Position numbers and translations under genes: made by a program. This document shows, piece by piece, positions 63,090 to 64,000 of a stretch of DNA of 64,000 nt; the first letter of the stretch is position 1; the number at the start of each line of letters is the position of its first letter. Origin of the DNA: Lentilitoribacter sp039986595 (GTDB taxonomy: Bacteria > Pseudomonadota > Alphaproteobacteria > Rhizobiales > Rhizobiaceae); contig JBDWQJ010000004.1 in NCBI GenBank assembly GCA_039986595.1, forward strand, positions 1-64,000. Direction: 5' to 3'. The notes beneath the pieces were generated by a model, which was given only the letters and a program-made list of their open reading frames with translations, did no database searches and was not told where the DNA came from.

Positions 63090-64000
63090 TTAGCTCATCC
63101 CAGTTGGCTTTGGCCCACCATAAGCCCAGTTAAGTAATTCAATTGTGTGAATGATCGGGATATCAGTGCCTGATCCAATTTGAGTAATACAGCCTATATT
63201 CCCCGCTGCAATGACATCAGGTTTTGTACGCTCAAGATTGCCAACTTTACGTGTCTTTAGTTTATCAGCAATTTCGCTTTGCATAATATTATATGTGCCA
63301 GCAGAACCGCAACATAAATGACCTTCTGCGGGTTCGCGCACGGTATAGCCCGCACTGCGCAATAGATCTTTCGGATGATTAGTGATTTTCTGACCATGCT
63401 GCATTGAACATGCAGAGTGATATGTGACAATCATCTCTTCATCACGCGTTACTTTAGGCAATTCAAGAGTGACCAAAAATTCTGTTATATCTTTTGCAAG
63501 TTCTGAAACTCGTTTTGCTTTCTCAGCATATTCAGGGTCATCACGTAGCATGTGCCCATAGTCTTTAATCGTCGTGCCACAGCCTGATGCCGTGATGATG
63601 ATCGCATCTAAACCACCATTTTCAATTTCACGTGTCCACACATCCACATTGTTTTTAGCAGATTGATGCGCAACGTGTTCACGTCCCATATGATGGGTTA
63701 GAGCACCACAACATCCCTCGCCTTCAGGCACAACAACTTCAACATCAAAACGATTAAGAAGATCCATTGTAGCCTGATTTATTGTTGGGTTAAGCACTGG
63801 TTGCGCACAGCCAGATAAGATTGCAATACGTGCGCGTTTTTTTCCTTTGGCAGCTCGGACTCCAGGTAGCGCTGAGGAGCTATCTGACGGGATAGATTTA
63901 GGTGCTAAATCAAGCATAGCTCCCATTGGTTTAAACGCTGACACCTTCTTGAACAAACCCGCAAACGGCCTGCCAATTTGCGCAAAACGAAGCGCCAAAC
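63090..64000 (-). CDS. glcF: Glycolate oxidase iron-sulfur subunit (partial, N-terminus off window)
   Basis: About 303 codons inside the window; the full protein is normally about 430 residues, so the ferredoxin-like N-terminal domain lies beyond the right edge, and the in-frame ATG at 63998 is likely internal. The visible part has the two CCG domains: EGCCGALTHHMGREH and HLCCGSAGTYNIMQS, with PVLNPTINQATMDLL before them. It passes electrons from glycolate oxidation together with GlcD and GlcE. Confidence 0.9.
   Translation of the reverse strand, partial: LALRFAQIGRPFAGLFKKVSAFKPMGAMLDLAPKSIPSDSSSALPGVRAAKGKKRARIAILSGCAQPVLNPTINQATMDLLNRFDVEVVVPEGEGCCGALTHHMGREHVAHQSAKNNVDVWTREIENGGLDAIIITASGCGTTIKDYGHMLRDDPEYAEKAKRVSELAKDITEFLVTLELPKVTRDEEMIVTYHSACSMQHGQKITNHPKDLLRSAGYTVREPAEGHLCCGSAGTYNIMQSEIADKLKTRKVGNLERTKPDVIAAGNIGCITQIGSGTDIPIIHTIELLNWAYGGPKPTGMS

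Overview
The window reads as chromosomal DNA from an alphaproteobacterium, most likely a fairly low-GC marine member of the Hyphomicrobiales (Rhizobiales). This is inferred from gene order and protein families, not from a marker-gene comparison. Supporting points are the pmbA / inositol-monophosphatase / DUF4170 / DUF374 acyltransferase / waaA / lpxK block facing DUF2093-mutL, the patatin-rsmD-rluB | tadA block, the short HisG with a HisZ subunit, a CIRCE-controlled groESL operon, and a MutL that carries the endonuclease motif. No tRNA, rRNA, insertion sequence, phage gene or CRISPR array was found.

Layout. 1-6953 (minus): the N-terminal 2,317 codons of a giant secreted calcium-binding repeat protein, cut by the left edge, built from shuffled cadherin/VCBS-like modules with three internal RTX blocks. 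7216-12708 (plus): its divergent type I secretion operon, made of two ABC exporter half-units with unusually degenerate ATPase motifs and an HlyD-type adaptor. 12918-18040: a urease operon (ureA, ureB, an LprI-like gene, ureC, two small genes, ureE, ureF, ureG) without ureD. 18268-21646: a TRAP transporter. 21699-25780: a ROK repressor divergent from xylB-xylA. 25935-30114: SelO, a GGDEF-EAL protein and glycerate 2-kinase. 30220-37916: mutL and DUF2093, then the lipid A/Kdo block. 38026-44522: a Kef-type antiporter, a MATE pump, patatin, rsmD, an RluB-type synthase and tadA. 44553-52838: a lipoprotein, ileS, two coupled SDRs, ribF, a HAD phosphatase and another SDR. 52955-55069: CIRCE and groES-groEL. 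55299-56058: a PAS-like small protein followed by a string of hairpins ending in a terminator, a candidate structured RNA. 56076-59460 (minus): hisS-hisZ-hisG. 59671-62991: a DMT permease, tag and two L,D-transpeptidases. 63090-64000 (minus): the C-terminal part of glcF.

How the genes work together. The left end is one export system: a surface or extracellular adhesin plus the inner-membrane machine that should export it. The two ABC proteins probably form a heterodimer in which one ATP site is dead and the other is non-canonical. The urease cluster supplies ammonia from urea and its maturation proteins except UreD. The xylose genes form a small ROK-controlled catabolic unit. Most of the rest is conserved housekeeping: lipopolysaccharide core, translation, chaperonin, histidine and cofactor synthesis, and cell-wall crosslinking.

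The parts most worth a second look are the degenerate ABC pair with its mosaic adhesin, the hairpin string at 55884-56058, the 24-bp repeat that duplicates a stop codon at 52013-52084, and several strong palindromes in promoter regions. No gap between genes exceeds about 300 bases.
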